Positions 46,063-54,766 of a stretch of DNA of 64,000 nucleotides are shown in pieces. Source of the stretch: Paludibacteraceae bacterium (GTDB lineage Bacteria; Bacteroidota; Bacteroidia; Bacteroidales; Paludibacteraceae). The notes beneath the pieces are model-generated. The model searched no databases. It was not told the DNA's origin and saw only the letters and a program-made list of their open reading frames with translations. Location: NCBI GenBank assembly GCA_017480285.1, contig JAFVAX010000039.1, positions 1 through 64,000 on the forward strand, given 5' to 3'. The position numbers were made by a program, and so were the translations under genes. Each line of letters begins with the position of its first letter. Position 1 is the first letter of the stretch.

Positions 46063-47426
46063 TGCAACATACATTACAATCATCTTTTGTCTTAAAAGGC
46101 AAGGGCTTGCATACAGGCAAGATGCTTACTGCCACTTTCTCTCCGGCTGAAGAGAATTCAGGCATCAGGATATGTCGTACAGACCTGCCTGACAAGCCTT
46201 GTTATGAGGCTTTGGCAGACCTCGTGTGTGCTACAGAGAGAGGAACAGTTCTTAAAAAAGGGGATTTTGTTGTAAGCACGGTTGAGCATGCTATGTCTGC
46301 CTTGTACGCAATGGGTGTTGACAACTGTCTTATAGAAACCGACGGATCGGAACTGCCTATACTTGACGGTAGCGCAATGCCTTATGTAGAGAAGATAAAA
46401 ACAGTTGGATTGCAAGAGCAGCAGGCAGAACAGAAAGTGTTTCAAGTAAGGCGAAAGATGGTGTATGAAGACGCTTCAGGAACACGCATTGAGATTTTGC
46501 CTGACGATGGCTACAGCCTTGATGTGCATATCGACTTCAACTCGCCTTGCTTGGGCAACTCTTTTGCCTCGCTCACCGACCTCTCGCTTTACGAAAATGA
46601 AGTGGCAAGTGCAAGAACCTTCGTGTTTGTTCGTGAGATACTGCCTTTGCTTCAAAAAGGTCTTATCAAAGGTGGCGACCTTGAGAATGCCGTTGTCATC
46701 TACGACCAACCGCTTGAGCAACAGCAGATAGATGAACTCACTTGTCTTACTAATCAACCGTCGGTCAGTGCCGAGAAGTTGGGCTATCTGACAGACCTGC
46801 GTTGGAACAACGAGCCTGCACGGCACAAACTGCTTGATCTTATTGGCGACCTCGCTCTGCTTGGTGCACGACTTCAAGGCAGAATAATCGCAACTCGCCC
46901 CGGACATACTGTCAATACCGCTTTCTGTGCCCAACTCAGGAAAGAGTATCTTAAGACGCTTGTTATGCCACCGCTTTTCAAGCCCGACCAAAAACCTATT
47001 TATGGTATTCAGCAGATAAAAAACATCTTGCCTCACCGTTATCCGCTTCTGCTTGTGGATAAGATAATGTACATGTCCGAAAATGTCATTGTAGGTCAAA
47101 AGAACTTCACAGGCAACGAGGCTTTCTTCAATGGTCATTTCCCGGGCGAACCCGTTGTACCGGCGGTGATGTTGCTTGAGGCTATGGCACAGACCGGTGG
47201 AATCTTACTCCTGCACGACAAGAAAGATTCGGGTTCGTATAACACTTATTTCACTCGTATTGACAAGGCTAAATTCCGTCAGAAGATAGTGCCGGGCGAT
47301 ACTGCTCTTATGCGTATGGAGATAACCGAACCGATGCGGCACGGTATCGTCAAGATGTTCGGTTATTGCTATGTAGGTGGTGTCCTCGCTGCCGAAGCCG
47401 AACTGATGGCAAAGATTTCTAAATGA
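46062..47426 (+). CDS. lpxC-fabZ: Fused UDP-3-O-acyl-GlcNAc deacetylase / 3-hydroxyacyl-ACP dehydratase
   Basis: LpxC part (1-~300) with zinc and catalytic residues in STVEHAMSAL and HKLLDLIGDLALLG and GHTVNTAF; FabZ part (~310-454) with LPHRYPLLLVDK and GHFPGEPVVPAVM. The fusion is common in Bacteroidota. It starts within the lpxD stop. In relatives lpxA usually comes next; here it is 9.3 kb further on. Confidence 0.95.
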   Translation: MQHTLQSSFVLKGKGLHTGKMLTATFSPAEENSGIRICRTDLPDKPCYEALADLVCATERGTVLKKGDFVVSTVEHAMSALYAMGVDNCLIETDGSELPILDGSAMPYVEKIKTVGLQEQQAEQKVFQVRRKMVYEDASGTRIEILPDDGYSLDVHIDFNSPCLGNSFASLTDLSLYENEVASARTFVFVREILPLLQKGLIKGGDLENAVVIYDQPLEQQQIDELTCLTNQPSVSAEKLGYLTDLRWNNEPARHKLLDLIGDLALLGARLQGRIIATRPGHTVNTAFCAQLRKEYLKTLVMPPLFKPDQKPIYGIQQIKNILPHRYPLLLVDKIMYMSENVIVGQKNFTGNEAFFNGHFPGEPVVPAVMLLEAMAQTGGILLLHDKKDSGSYNTYFTRIDKAKFRQKIVPGDTALMRMEITEPMRHGIVKMFGYCYVGGVLAAEAELMAKISK

Positions 47427-47569
47427 TCCGGTTTGAAAATTAGAAATATTCTCCTCATTCTAACACGTAGCGAAACTGATTGTTCAAACGATGTAAAATA
47501 AGAAGGTCAGAATACAAATCTAATGTTTCTCACAGGTTTTGCCGATAATGTGAATTTTCTTTGTTTTTG

Positions 47570-47601
47570 TTTGCATAAATAACTAAAAAATAGTATATTT
47601 G
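47570..47601 (+). promoter_or_regulatory. Promoter of the DUF4143 ATPase gene
   Basis: TTTG 47570-47573, 20-nt spacer, TATATTTG 47594-47601. Confidence 0.7.
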
Positions 47602-47616
47602 CAATCAAGTTAAACT

Positions 47617-47671
47617 TTTGAACATTTTTGTTTAGCAATTTGAACATTTTTCTATAATCTTTTGAACATTT
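47617..47671 (+). repeat. Three TTTGAACATTT iterons before the ATPase gene
   Basis: Exact copies of TTTGAACATTT at 47617, 47639 and 47661, each 22 bp apart, in the 5' untranslated region; the last ends directly before the ATG. About two helical turns per step suggests a protein-binding array on one DNA face. Confidence 0.8.
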
Positions 47672-48865
47672 ATGAGCAGTATTATACAAAGGTCTGAAAA
47701 CAAAGTGCTTGAGGCAAGGATTAATGAGCCGAGAAAGTTCATTCAGGTAATTATTGGTCCGCGACAAGTGGGCAAAACAACAATGGTAAAACAGGTTATT
47801 GAGAAACAAAAGATGCCTGTTAGGTATTATTCTGCTGAAAATATCGTAATAACAGAAAATTGGATAGAAAACATTTGGCAATCTGCAAGAATGGAAATGA
47901 GGACTCAACATTATCCTCAGTTATTGCTTGTTATTGACGAAGTTCAGAAAGTATCAAATTGGAGTGAAAAAATTAAAAATGAATGGGATAGTGATACTTG
48001 GAACAACATCCCTATAAAAGTGATTTTACTTGGCTCGTCACGAATGATGATTATGCATGGGCTAACAGAATCTTTGGCAGGACGCTTTGAAATCATTCGT
48101 ATGTCGCATTGGACATATACAGAAATGCAGGAGGCTTTTGATTGGAGTTTGTCGGATTTTATATATTTCGGGGGGTATCCAAGCACAGCAGAAATGATTA
48201 ACGATGAAAATCGATGGCGTCAATATGTTCAAGATTCACTTTTAGAGGCTTCTATAAATAAGGATGTTATGCAAACAAGCAATATATATAAACCGGCATT
48301 GCTTCGGCAATTATTTGTTTTATCATGTTCTTATTCTACAGATGAATTGTCATTCCGAAAAGTTATGGGAATGCTTCAAGATGCGGGTAATGCTACTACT
48401 TTGGCATCATACCTTCAACTACTTGATGAGGCAAATTTGGTTTGTGGATTGCAGAAATATGCTCACGATAAAGCACGCAAATATAGCAGTAGTCCTAAAT
48501 TTCAGGTATATAACAACGCTTTACTTAATGTCTATAATCAATATTCATATCAAGATGTGAGAATGAATCCGCAACAATGGGGCAGACAAGTTGAATCTGC
48601 TGTTGGTGCATACTTGCTCTGTGAAGCAGAAAAACAACATATGCAAGTATTCTATTGGCGAGAAAATAATGCAGAAGTAGATTTTGTTGTTGAAAACCGA
48701 GGACAAGTTATTGGAATTGAGGTGAAGAGCAATGGTGTTCGTTCTAATGCGGGACTTCATCTTTTTCAAGAAAAATATAACCCTAAGGCGGTTTTTGTCG
48801 TTGGCGATGCAGGTATACCTTTACATATTTTTCTAAAGTCAAAATTAAAAGATTTTTTTGAATAA
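47672..48865 (+). CDS. AAA+ ATPase with DUF4143 domain
   Basis: 397 aa. Walker A GPRQVGKTTMV near residue 30, Walker B LLLVIDEVQKV, then the DUF4143 nuclease-like end VDFVVENRGQVIGIEVKS with Asp/Glu/Lys of a PD-(D/E)XK-like fold. Very common accessory gene in Bacteroidota, often with unknown role; defence and toxin-like roles have been proposed. It begins the accessory block behind lpxC-fabZ. Confidence 0.82.
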   Translation: MSSIIQRSENKVLEARINEPRKFIQVIIGPRQVGKTTMVKQVIEKQKMPVRYYSAENIVITENWIENIWQSARMEMRTQHYPQLLLVIDEVQKVSNWSEKIKNEWDSDTWNNIPIKVILLGSSRMMIMHGLTESLAGRFEIIRMSHWTYTEMQEAFDWSLSDFIYFGGYPSTAEMINDENRWRQYVQDSLLEASINKDVMQTSNIYKPALLRQLFVLSCSYSTDELSFRKVMGMLQDAGNATTLASYLQLLDEANLVCGLQKYAHDKARKYSSSPKFQVYNNALLNVYNQYSYQDVRMNPQQWGRQVESAVGAYLLCEAEKQHMQVFYWRENNAEVDFVVENRGQVIGIEVKSNGVRSNAGLHLFQEKYNPKAVFVVGDAGIPLHIFLKSKLKDFFE

Positions 48866-48946
48866 TTTCTATCTGTGTGAAGTGTTTGATACTTAAGCAC
48901 TAAGATATTCGTACCTGCAGACAGTATTGTTATATACTATTACAAG

Positions 48947-48983
48947 CAATCCTCCATCTCATGAATAAGCAGATGGAGGATTG
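48947..48983. terminator. Hairpin between convergent genes
   Basis: Perfect 13-bp stem, CAATCCTCCATCT with AGATGGAGGATTG, loop 11 nt. Lies between the ATPase gene (plus) and the surface-protein gene (minus) and may end both transcripts, although the T tracts are weak. Confidence 0.65.
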
Positions 48984-49019
48984 TATTATTTCTCTCCTTT
49001 GGGTAGGAGGAGATGGTTC

Positions 49020-50097
49020 TTACAGTATAATCTTACCTGTTTTTTGTCCATTACGCATGATATATGTTCCCATAGGTAGGTTATCTTTGCTTGAGGTTAC
49101 ATCCATACCTTGCAGGTTATAAATGCGAGTATTAGGATTTTGGAGCATCTCTTGCAGTTGTTCAGGTGAGGTTATTTCTTCCAAACCGACTGTCGCACCC
49201 GTCGTTCCGAAAGTGCCGTTGTAGGACTTGATGACTTTATTGCTTCCGTCTTTGGCTTCAAGCAGGTAGTCGTAGAGTGTGGCTTCAGAGAGTCCAACGA
49301 TGGTGAATTTGAAGCCTGTGGCCTCAGTCTGTTCTGTTTCATTGTTGAGTGCGGGTTTAGCAAATACTATACTTTGCAGTTGTCCTTCGCTGTTAAACTC
49401 AAGTGTGCAGACGACAGTGCCTTTCTTGTCTTTTATACTGAGCGAATAAGTCTCGGCATTATCAACCATGGGCCAACGCATTTCGGCAGAGTTGTCTTGT
49501 GGGATAATGACTACATCAGTTACATTTGCTCCTTCTGCTGCCATCGGTCGAACATCAAACTCACCCCAATACTCGTGAATCTGATAGTTGCGAAGTCTAT
49601 TTGCCGGAACCCAAAGGGCAGCTTTGCGAGAAACTTTATAAAAACAATCCTCATATTCGCCCTGTGCATCATTCATAACTAAAGTAGGAACTTTTTCTGC
49701 ATATAGATAAATATCTATTAGTCTTTCACAATTAGAAAAAGTACCTTTATTGATAGTTTCAACATTTTTTCCTAGAACTAAAGTTTCAAGTCCTGTGCAA
49801 CCATAGAAGGCTTCATTTCCAATACTTGTTACACTATTTGGTATAGTAATGCTTGTAAGTCCTGTACAATAATAGAAAGCCAAACTTTCAATACTTGTCA
49901 CGCTATATGTTATTTGTTCGTATATAACGGATTCTGGAATAACAATATCCTCGGTATATTTTTCGTATTTAGATGTCACCCACTGCTGTTCTGGTACTTT
50001 CATCGAGATTGTAATTAATACCATTTATTTCTACAGCTTGCATAGTAACAATGCTTAATAGCAACATTAAAGTTGCAAGAAAAAATTTTGTTTTCAT
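49020..50097 (-). pseudogene. BspA-like leucine-rich-repeat surface protein, frameshifted
   Basis: ATG 50097 begins a signal peptide (KTKFFLATLMLLLSIVTMQA) and the family opening VEINGINYNLDESTRTAV, which then meets a stop. The rest is open in another frame from 50024: KYTEDIVIPESVIYE, LRR units of the BspA type (LTSITIPNSVTSIGNEAFYGC), an Ig-like region and a type IX secretion-like tail (IYNLQGMDVTS, GTYIMRNGQKTGK). One extra G in the GGG run near 49979-49982 accounts for it: removing one base gives TAVVTSKYEKY, as in relatives. Could be a real mutation or a sequence error. The repaired product would be 358 aa. Confidence 0.72.
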
Positions 50098-50472
50098 AAT
50101 TGTAAAAATTTATTGTTTGACAATATCGTTAATTTCAGAAGCAAACATAAACAAAAAGAGCGTGGAGTTCTTATTGCCTTCACGCTATCCCAGGGCTTCG
50201 CAATCCCCGCTTTCAGTAGAAAACAACCTAAATCCACGCAGAATATGCAAATAACCGACAAAATATCATACCTCAACAGTATGACTTGCATCTTGACGGA
50301 TATATTTATACATATCCCGAGGACATTCACTGTTACTATACCGACTGAAAGCAAATTTTGCGAAGATTTGGGATAGTCGCATACAGCGTTAGTAAACGCC
50401 TTTTATTATGTCTGTATTACCACCCGAAAAAGAAATAAAACCCTTCCGGCGTGAAATACTTACGCAAAAGTA
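50098..50472 (-). ncRNA. Candidate structured 5' leader RNA (copy 2)
   Basis: From the -7 box to the start codon of the BspA-like gene. In transcript order: CCGGAAGGG-containing hairpin; GCGTTTACTAACGC hairpin (50386-50400 region); TGCGA/TCGCA stem; conserved AATGTCCTCGGGATATG; and GCGTGGA (50233-50239, minus) pairing with TCCACGC (50160-50166) around GGATTGCGAAGCCC. The first ~85 nt are almost identical to copy 1; the rest is diverged but keeps the pairing. Confidence 0.55.
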
Positions 50473-50575
50473 CAACTTTTTTTTCTAATTAACAAATTTA
50501 TTGCGTTTTTGCAGTAAAATTTAGATTCCTACTAATTATAAGTTTGTTTTTCTACTAATTACACGAATTAAACTA
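50386..50575. repeat. 190-bp direct repeat, left copy
   Basis: Nearly identical to 56388-56577 in the same orientation, 6.0 kb apart. Contains a minus-strand promoter (CAAAAGTA 50465-50472 and CAAA 50493-50496 as read on the plus strand, 20-nt spacer), the start of the leader RNA, and two CTACTAATTA boxes 23 bp apart (50529, 50552) upstream of the promoter. Confidence 0.9.
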
Positions 50576-51370
50576 ATTTTTCAGCGAAATTTTTTTCACA
50601 ATCATAATACTCAATTCATACAGCAGATAAATAGGCATCGTTACCAAAAGCAGTGTAAAGATGTCGGCTGTAGGTGTTATGATTGCTGCAATGATACATA
50701 TAACCACGAAAGCATGCTTTCGATAGGTTTTCAATAAATCGGCATCAATAAGACCTAATTTGGCAAGGAAATAGGCAAGTATAGGTATCTCAAAGAGTAT
50801 TCCTAATAACAAAGATAGCATTAGAAAAGTGTTGATATACGATGAAAGGGCTATTTGATTAACGACTTGTTCTTGCACCTGATAAGTGCTTAAAAAGCGA
50901 AATGAAAAGGGGAAGATGACGAAATAGTTCAGCATAACCCCCATCCCGAAAAGCAACGCTCCAAACCCTATGAGCATGACCGAATACCGCTTTTCTTGCT
51001 TATACAATGCCGGCGAGATAAACCCATAGAGTTGATAAATAAGATACGGGAATGCCACTATAACACCAAACCACAATGACACCCATAGATGTGTCATAAA
51101 CTGCGAAGCGAGTTCTGTATTGATAAATTGAGCATTAAAATCACGAGGACACAGAGCATTCCACTTTATCATATCTGCAAGATGGCAAAGACCTCTATAA
51201 AGTACAAAATCCGATTGTGCTGGTGCAAATAGGAAATCAAAAAGCAAGTCTTTGAAACAAAAAGCCACAAGAGTGCATACCGTCCATACACCCAAACAAC
51301 GGAAAAGGACCTTACGGAAAACTTCAACATGTTCCCAAAAGGTCATTTGTTGATTATTCTCTTTTCCCAC
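50573..51370 (-). CDS. tatC: Twin-arginine translocase subunit TatC
   Basis: 265 aa with six membrane helices and the TatC features FWEHVEVFRKVLFR at the N-terminus, FVIFPFSFRF and the Pro/Glu residues FEIPILAYFLAKLGL. Core receptor for twin-arginine signal peptides. Last gene of the CXXX-peptide operon, 21 nt after tatA. Its placement with a Tat-leader peptide suggests a dedicated export step. Confidence 0.92.
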   Translation of the reverse strand: MGKENNQQMTFWEHVEVFRKVLFRCLGVWTVCTLVAFCFKDLLFDFLFAPAQSDFVLYRGLCHLADMIKWNALCPRDFNAQFINTELASQFMTHLWVSLWFGVIVAFPYLIYQLYGFISPALYKQEKRYSVMLIGFGALLFGMGVMLNYFVIFPFSFRFLSTYQVQEQVVNQIALSSYINTFLMLSLLLGILFEIPILAYFLAKLGLIDADLLKTYRKHAFVVICIIAAIITPTADIFTLLLVTMPIYLLYELSIMIVKKISLKN

Positions 51371-51391
51371 GGATAAACAGATTTATTCAGA

Positions 51392-51622
51392 TTACACTGA
51401 TTGTTTTGTATCAATATCTTCCTTTGATATTTCGGCAGTAGCGTCCGTCGTAGTCTGTTTATCTGTTTGTTCGTCATCCTCTCCGTTCATCCCTTGTTTG
51501 AAAGAGCGCATACCTTTGCCTACTCCTCGCATTAGTTCGGGTATTTTCTTTCCTCCGAAAAGCAGAAGTACAATAAGTGCAATAAAGATAATTTCAGTTG
51601 TGCCAATCATAAGTAGAGTCAT
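51392..51622 (-). CDS. tatA: Twin-arginine translocase subunit TatA
   Basis: 76 aa: short N-terminal membrane helix, hinge and amphipathic helix ([24 protein letters not shown]), acidic tail. This is the pore-forming component. No tatB is nearby; many TatAC systems work without it. Confidence 0.92.
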   Translation of the reverse strand: MTLLMIGTTEIIFIALIVLLLFGGKKIPELMRGVGKGMRSFKQGMNGEDDEQTDKQTTTDATAEISKEDIDTKQSV

Positions 51623-51627
51623 TTTAG

Positions 51628-51834
51628 TTAAAAAGTTATAAAATTATTAAAAACAACCAGCCAAAGCGCAATTATGCTTACTACGGCAATAATAGCACTT
51701 GCTGAACCGACATAATTGGCAGTGGTGTGCTGTTTCCATTCCCACACAGCCAACCATATTAGAAGTCCTATACTGATAAGCGAGATTATCAGCAGAAAAA
51801 TCATCAAGCCACTCATTTCAATCATTTGTAACAA
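51628..51834 (-). CDS. Small two-helix membrane protein of the peptide operon
   Basis: 68 aa (or 62 from the second Met) with two membrane helices ([20 protein letters not shown] and [17 protein letters not shown]). It overlaps the preceding gene by 17 nt and ends 5 nt before tatA, so it belongs to the operon. No family recognised; it could be an immunity, anchor or export helper. Confidence 0.65.
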   Translation of the reverse strand: MLQMIEMSGLMIFLLIISLISIGLLIWLAVWEWKQHTTANYVGSASAIIAVVSIIALWLVVFNNFITF

Positions 51835-52093
51835 GACTTATCTCACAAGTCTCAAAATTTATTTCCCAATTACCATCGGGCGCAGACTCCCATTGATACT
51901 TGTGTGCCATAGTGTCCCACCAATTTTGGAAGCGAGTGCCTGTCTCACCAATGTCGCGAACCAATTTTTCATATAGTTCCTGATTGTCGGCAGTCAATAT
52001 TTTTGCCAACTCGTTCAAACCATTACGACGTTCAAACAGCGTTTGGATCTCATTTTTTTCTTCAGGTGTTACCTGACCTACTATTTTCTTCAT
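51818..52093 (-). CDS. CXXX repeat peptide modification system protein
   Basis: 91 aa, soluble, no Cys cluster: KKIVGQVTPEEKNEIQTLF, ERRNGLNELAKIL, FQNWWDTMAHKYQWE. The pattern matches the small companion protein known from CXXX-repeat peptide loci in Bacteroidota, of unknown activity (possibly precursor binding). Assigned from memory of that family and from the operon. Confidence 0.72.
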   Translation of the reverse strand: MKKIVGQVTPEEKNEIQTLFERRNGLNELAKILTADNQELYEKLVRDIGETGTRFQNWWDTMAHKYQWESAPDGNWEINFETCEISLVTND

Positions 52094-52110
52094 ATTTCTA
52101 TTTTTATTGT

Positions 52111-52164
52111 CAACAGAGGAATAGAGAAAGCTGATAATCTCTGTATTCTCGATATCTCTGTTGA
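52111..52164. repeat. Imperfect palindromic element with TCAACAGAG ends
   Basis: TCAACAGAG ... CTCTGTTGA, about 55 bp, in the gap between two genes of the peptide operon. Its reverse complement resembles the element at 59051-59109 (shared CAGCTTTCTC and both ends), so this is a dispersed repeat. Confidence 0.6.
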
Positions 52165-52170
52165 TTATTA

Positions 52171-53124
52171 TTAGAATTCTTCTCTCACTTCAAATGGGTC
52201 GAGATAGGTTATTTCTTTAATTTGATTATCAAATGTAAATCCTGCTGTTTGCAATTGCTTTTGCAATTCTCTTGTAGCATTTCTTTCTAAATGAGCAATT
52301 ATGCATTGTTGATGGGAAGGTGTGTTATTGTCCCATGTCAGCCTTTGGTTGAGCCATACACAGCGTTTGCACTGATAGGCATCGCAGATACGGCATAATG
52401 GTGCATGGTCAAGTTTAAGCAACTGCCGATTAGGTATCTGAACACCGCTGTCAAGGTCGCCAACAGAATAGTCCGAAGCTGGTCGGTGATGGTTCATGCG
52501 GTTATTCACACCCATGCGTTCGTCATAATAGAATGCCGGACAGAGATAGAACTTGCCATTAGGGGCTACCGTAATGTTATTCACGCCTGCACCGCAGTTG
52601 TGCATCTTGTCGAGTTGCAGACGATCGGTGAGTATATTCACTTGTGGTTGCTTGCCTGCTTTGTATTGATTCAGTAAAACGGCATTAAGCGTCATAAGTG
52701 CCTTCTTATAACCTTCAATCTGCTCGTCTTTGAAATTCTCTACATCGGTAATGCAGATATTCAAACGCTTGGCTTGCGGTAGTACGGCAACAATGTCATA
52801 TTGTTTTGCGATAAAATCGGCAATAGAAAGGCGTAAAACAACATTCTCTGCGGTAAAAGATTTCGGTATCTCATTATATACCTCAACTTCGCGACCTATC
52901 TTCACATGGTCGATAGACTCAATGACTTCGTTGTATTCATCGGGCAATTCATAGTCGGGATAGACATACTGAATCATCAGATTCTCTTTCATACCGAAAA
53001 GGATAGCCTTGCGAAGTGTTTCAAGAGACATCAAGTTTCGCTCTTTCAGCGGGTTGTCGGCATGGCAATATGCCACGCTCGTATCATCAAGCAGTATAAC
53101 TAAATATTGTAGCATAGTTTTCAT
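52171..53124 (-). CDS. CXXX repeat peptide maturase (second enzyme)
   Basis: 317 aa. Lacks the radical SAM CX3CX2C motif but has a SPASM-like Cys-rich region: CGAGVNNITVAPNGKFYLCPAFYY, then CRICDAYQCKRC and a later Cys. This fits the partner maturase of CXXX-repeat peptide loci. It probably binds Fe-S clusters and acts with the radical SAM enzyme encoded 94 bp upstream. Confidence 0.75.
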   Translation of the reverse strand: MKTMLQYLVILLDDTSVAYCHADNPLKERNLMSLETLRKAILFGMKENLMIQYVYPDYELPDEYNEVIESIDHVKIGREVEVYNEIPKSFTAENVVLRLSIADFIAKQYDIVAVLPQAKRLNICITDVENFKDEQIEGYKKALMTLNAVLLNQYKAGKQPQVNILTDRLQLDKMHNCGAGVNNITVAPNGKFYLCPAFYYDERMGVNNRMNHHRPASDYSVGDLDSGVQIPNRQLLKLDHAPLCRICDAYQCKRCVWLNQRLTWDNNTPSHQQCIIAHLERNATRELQKQLQTAGFTFDNQIKEITYLDPFEVREEF

Positions 53125-53218
53125 TCTTTTTTACCCACATATATGTACAGATTTTAGCAGATATCGACGAGAAATCTGTGTTAATCTGTTTTATCCGCTC
53201 AATCTGTGGGCTAATATT

Positions 53219-54487
53219 CTAACATATCTCAGGGTTAATCGTTTTCTTATTTGCTTCATATTCCTCGCGCAAGCCTTCTAACTCAAGTTTGCGGTAGAGT
53301 TTGTTCCAATAGTAGTTATTGGCTCGCACGCGTGCTTTATGCATCTTGCATATAGCAGTTGAGCGTTCAAAGACTGTATGCGTCTTGGCGGCATCATAGT
53401 TCTCGCCTTGACACCATGCGCAACCCTCTGCCACTTCGCAGTCAATACATTCTTGCGACGACTGGGTGCAGCGGTCGAGAGTCAGGAACGGACGCAGTTT
53501 ATTCTTGTCGATGCCGTCGTGTATATTTCCGATAATCCAAGCCTCTTTGTCGCGTAGTGAGTATTGTGCAAAACGCGTGCACGGATAGAAATTACCGGCA
53601 GCATCCACAGCAAGCATCTTACCTGCCCCACACCAGTTCTGATTCTGTAGCTTGCAATCCAATGGCTTACCCATGTTCTCAGAGAAGAAAGAGCAAGCAT
53701 TATCTTTATATAACCCATTGTCGATAATGGCATCCGCAAGTTGCATCAGTTGTTCTTCAAAGAGGATATCGTCAGGTTTTATTGCGGGCGAGGACGATCG
53801 CGTTCCAAAGTTCCACACATCCTCGAATACGCAGTTGATATTCACCTGATGAATACCGAGGTCATAGAGGTGCAGCACCGACTCGCATATATAAGGAATA
53901 TCAGCCGATGAGATAGTAACTTTTGTTCCATCTCCGGGGAATTGACTCTGCCACAGTGGTATATTGCGCACCACATCCTTATATGAACCTTTCTCCGAGT
54001 TTTTATACACACGGTTCAGGTCATGCTTGCGTTGTGTGCCGTCAATAGTGATACCGATGCTCAAATGGCTTTTGTTCTTTTTGATGAAGCGTTGCACCTT
54101 GTCAGAGTCGTAGTTGATACCGTTAGTAGAAAATGAGAAACGGTACGAGTTAAACCAATGATGCTGACGGCGATAGAGTTCCATTTTGATATAGTCGCAA
54201 ATCTTGTCGATAAGGTCTATCTCAAGAAACGGCTCTCCGCCGATAAAGTCCCATATAACTGACTCGTAAGCAAAATCAGGGTCAGATTCGTGGTCAAGCA
54301 CATAGTCGATAGCGGCTTTCGCCACCGCCCATGGCATACGTTCTTTTTCGTTTTTGCCCACAAGATAGCAATACTTGCAAGCAAGCTGGCAATCTTTCGT
54401 GACAATAAAGGTAATGTTCTTTGCCATACCCGATTGCCAAGACTCAGCATTATCTTTTATCTTTTCTTTCATATCAATCATAATCAA
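53219..54487 (-). CDS. Radical SAM/SPASM peptide maturase (CXXX-repeat target type)
   Basis: 422 aa. Radical SAM core with CX3CX2C at Cys33, Cys37 and Cys40 (TKDCQLACKYCYLVG), GGEPFLE and a barrel; the C-terminal SPASM region has CGAGKMLAVDAAGNFYPC, CIDCEVAEGCAWC and a final Cys. Such enzymes crosslink or modify Cys-rich peptides (thioether or Calpha modification). The neighbours with cysteines every fourth residue are the expected substrates. Other starts (Met3, Met6) are possible. Confidence 0.88.
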   Translation of the reverse strand: MIMIDMKEKIKDNAESWQSGMAKNITFIVTKDCQLACKYCYLVGKNEKERMPWAVAKAAIDYVLDHESDPDFAYESVIWDFIGGEPFLEIDLIDKICDYIKMELYRRQHHWFNSYRFSFSTNGINYDSDKVQRFIKKNKSHLSIGITIDGTQRKHDLNRVYKNSEKGSYKDVVRNIPLWQSQFPGDGTKVTISSADIPYICESVLHLYDLGIHQVNINCVFEDVWNFGTRSSSPAIKPDDILFEEQLMQLADAIIDNGLYKDNACSFFSENMGKPLDCKLQNQNWCGAGKMLAVDAAGNFYPCTRFAQYSLRDKEAWIIGNIHDGIDKNKLRPFLTLDRCTQSSQECIDCEVAEGCAWCQGENYDAAKTHTVFERSTAICKMHKARVRANNYYWNKLYRKLELEGLREEYEANKKTINPEIC

Positions 54488-54550
54488 ATACTATATAAAC
54501 CCATAATTTCGATTAGGCCATCCCTATAAGACAATCATACAAAGCAAAAT

Positions 54551-54763
54551 TTATGGAATATGATATTTACAATTTCTTATCATTCCTGCACAATTACAAC
54601 CACGAGGACTCCGACAAATCTTTCTATCTGTTTGTGAACATGATGATGTACAATCACTTGTACAACCATTCATGCACGCACCTTGACAAATTCCTTCACA
54701 TCCTTTTTTACAAGAATCTCTGCATAACCATGAACAATTATCATTACAAGTTGTTGGTGGCAT
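54551..54763 (-). CDS. CXXX-repeat peptide without leader (second precursor core)
   Basis: 70 aa. Ten cysteines at exact four-residue steps (Cys6 to Cys42: CNDNCSWLCRDSCKKG and so on), then a tail with three more. There is no Tat signal or other leader. Its ATG is 4 nt behind the TAA of the DUF2971 gene and in the same frame (TAA CAA ATG), so a read-through would fuse them. It may be a core whose leader was replaced, or a peptide used together with the leader of the first precursor. Confidence 0.68.
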   Translation of the reverse strand: MPPTTCNDNCSWLCRDSCKKGCEGICQGACMNGCTSDCTSSCSQTDRKICRSPRGCNCAGMIRNCKYHIP

Positions 54764-54766
54764 TTG

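Noticed and set aside
49977..49984. Programmed ribosomal frameshift in the BspA-like gene
   Set aside because: No slippery heptamer or downstream structure was seen; a single extra G explains it more simply.
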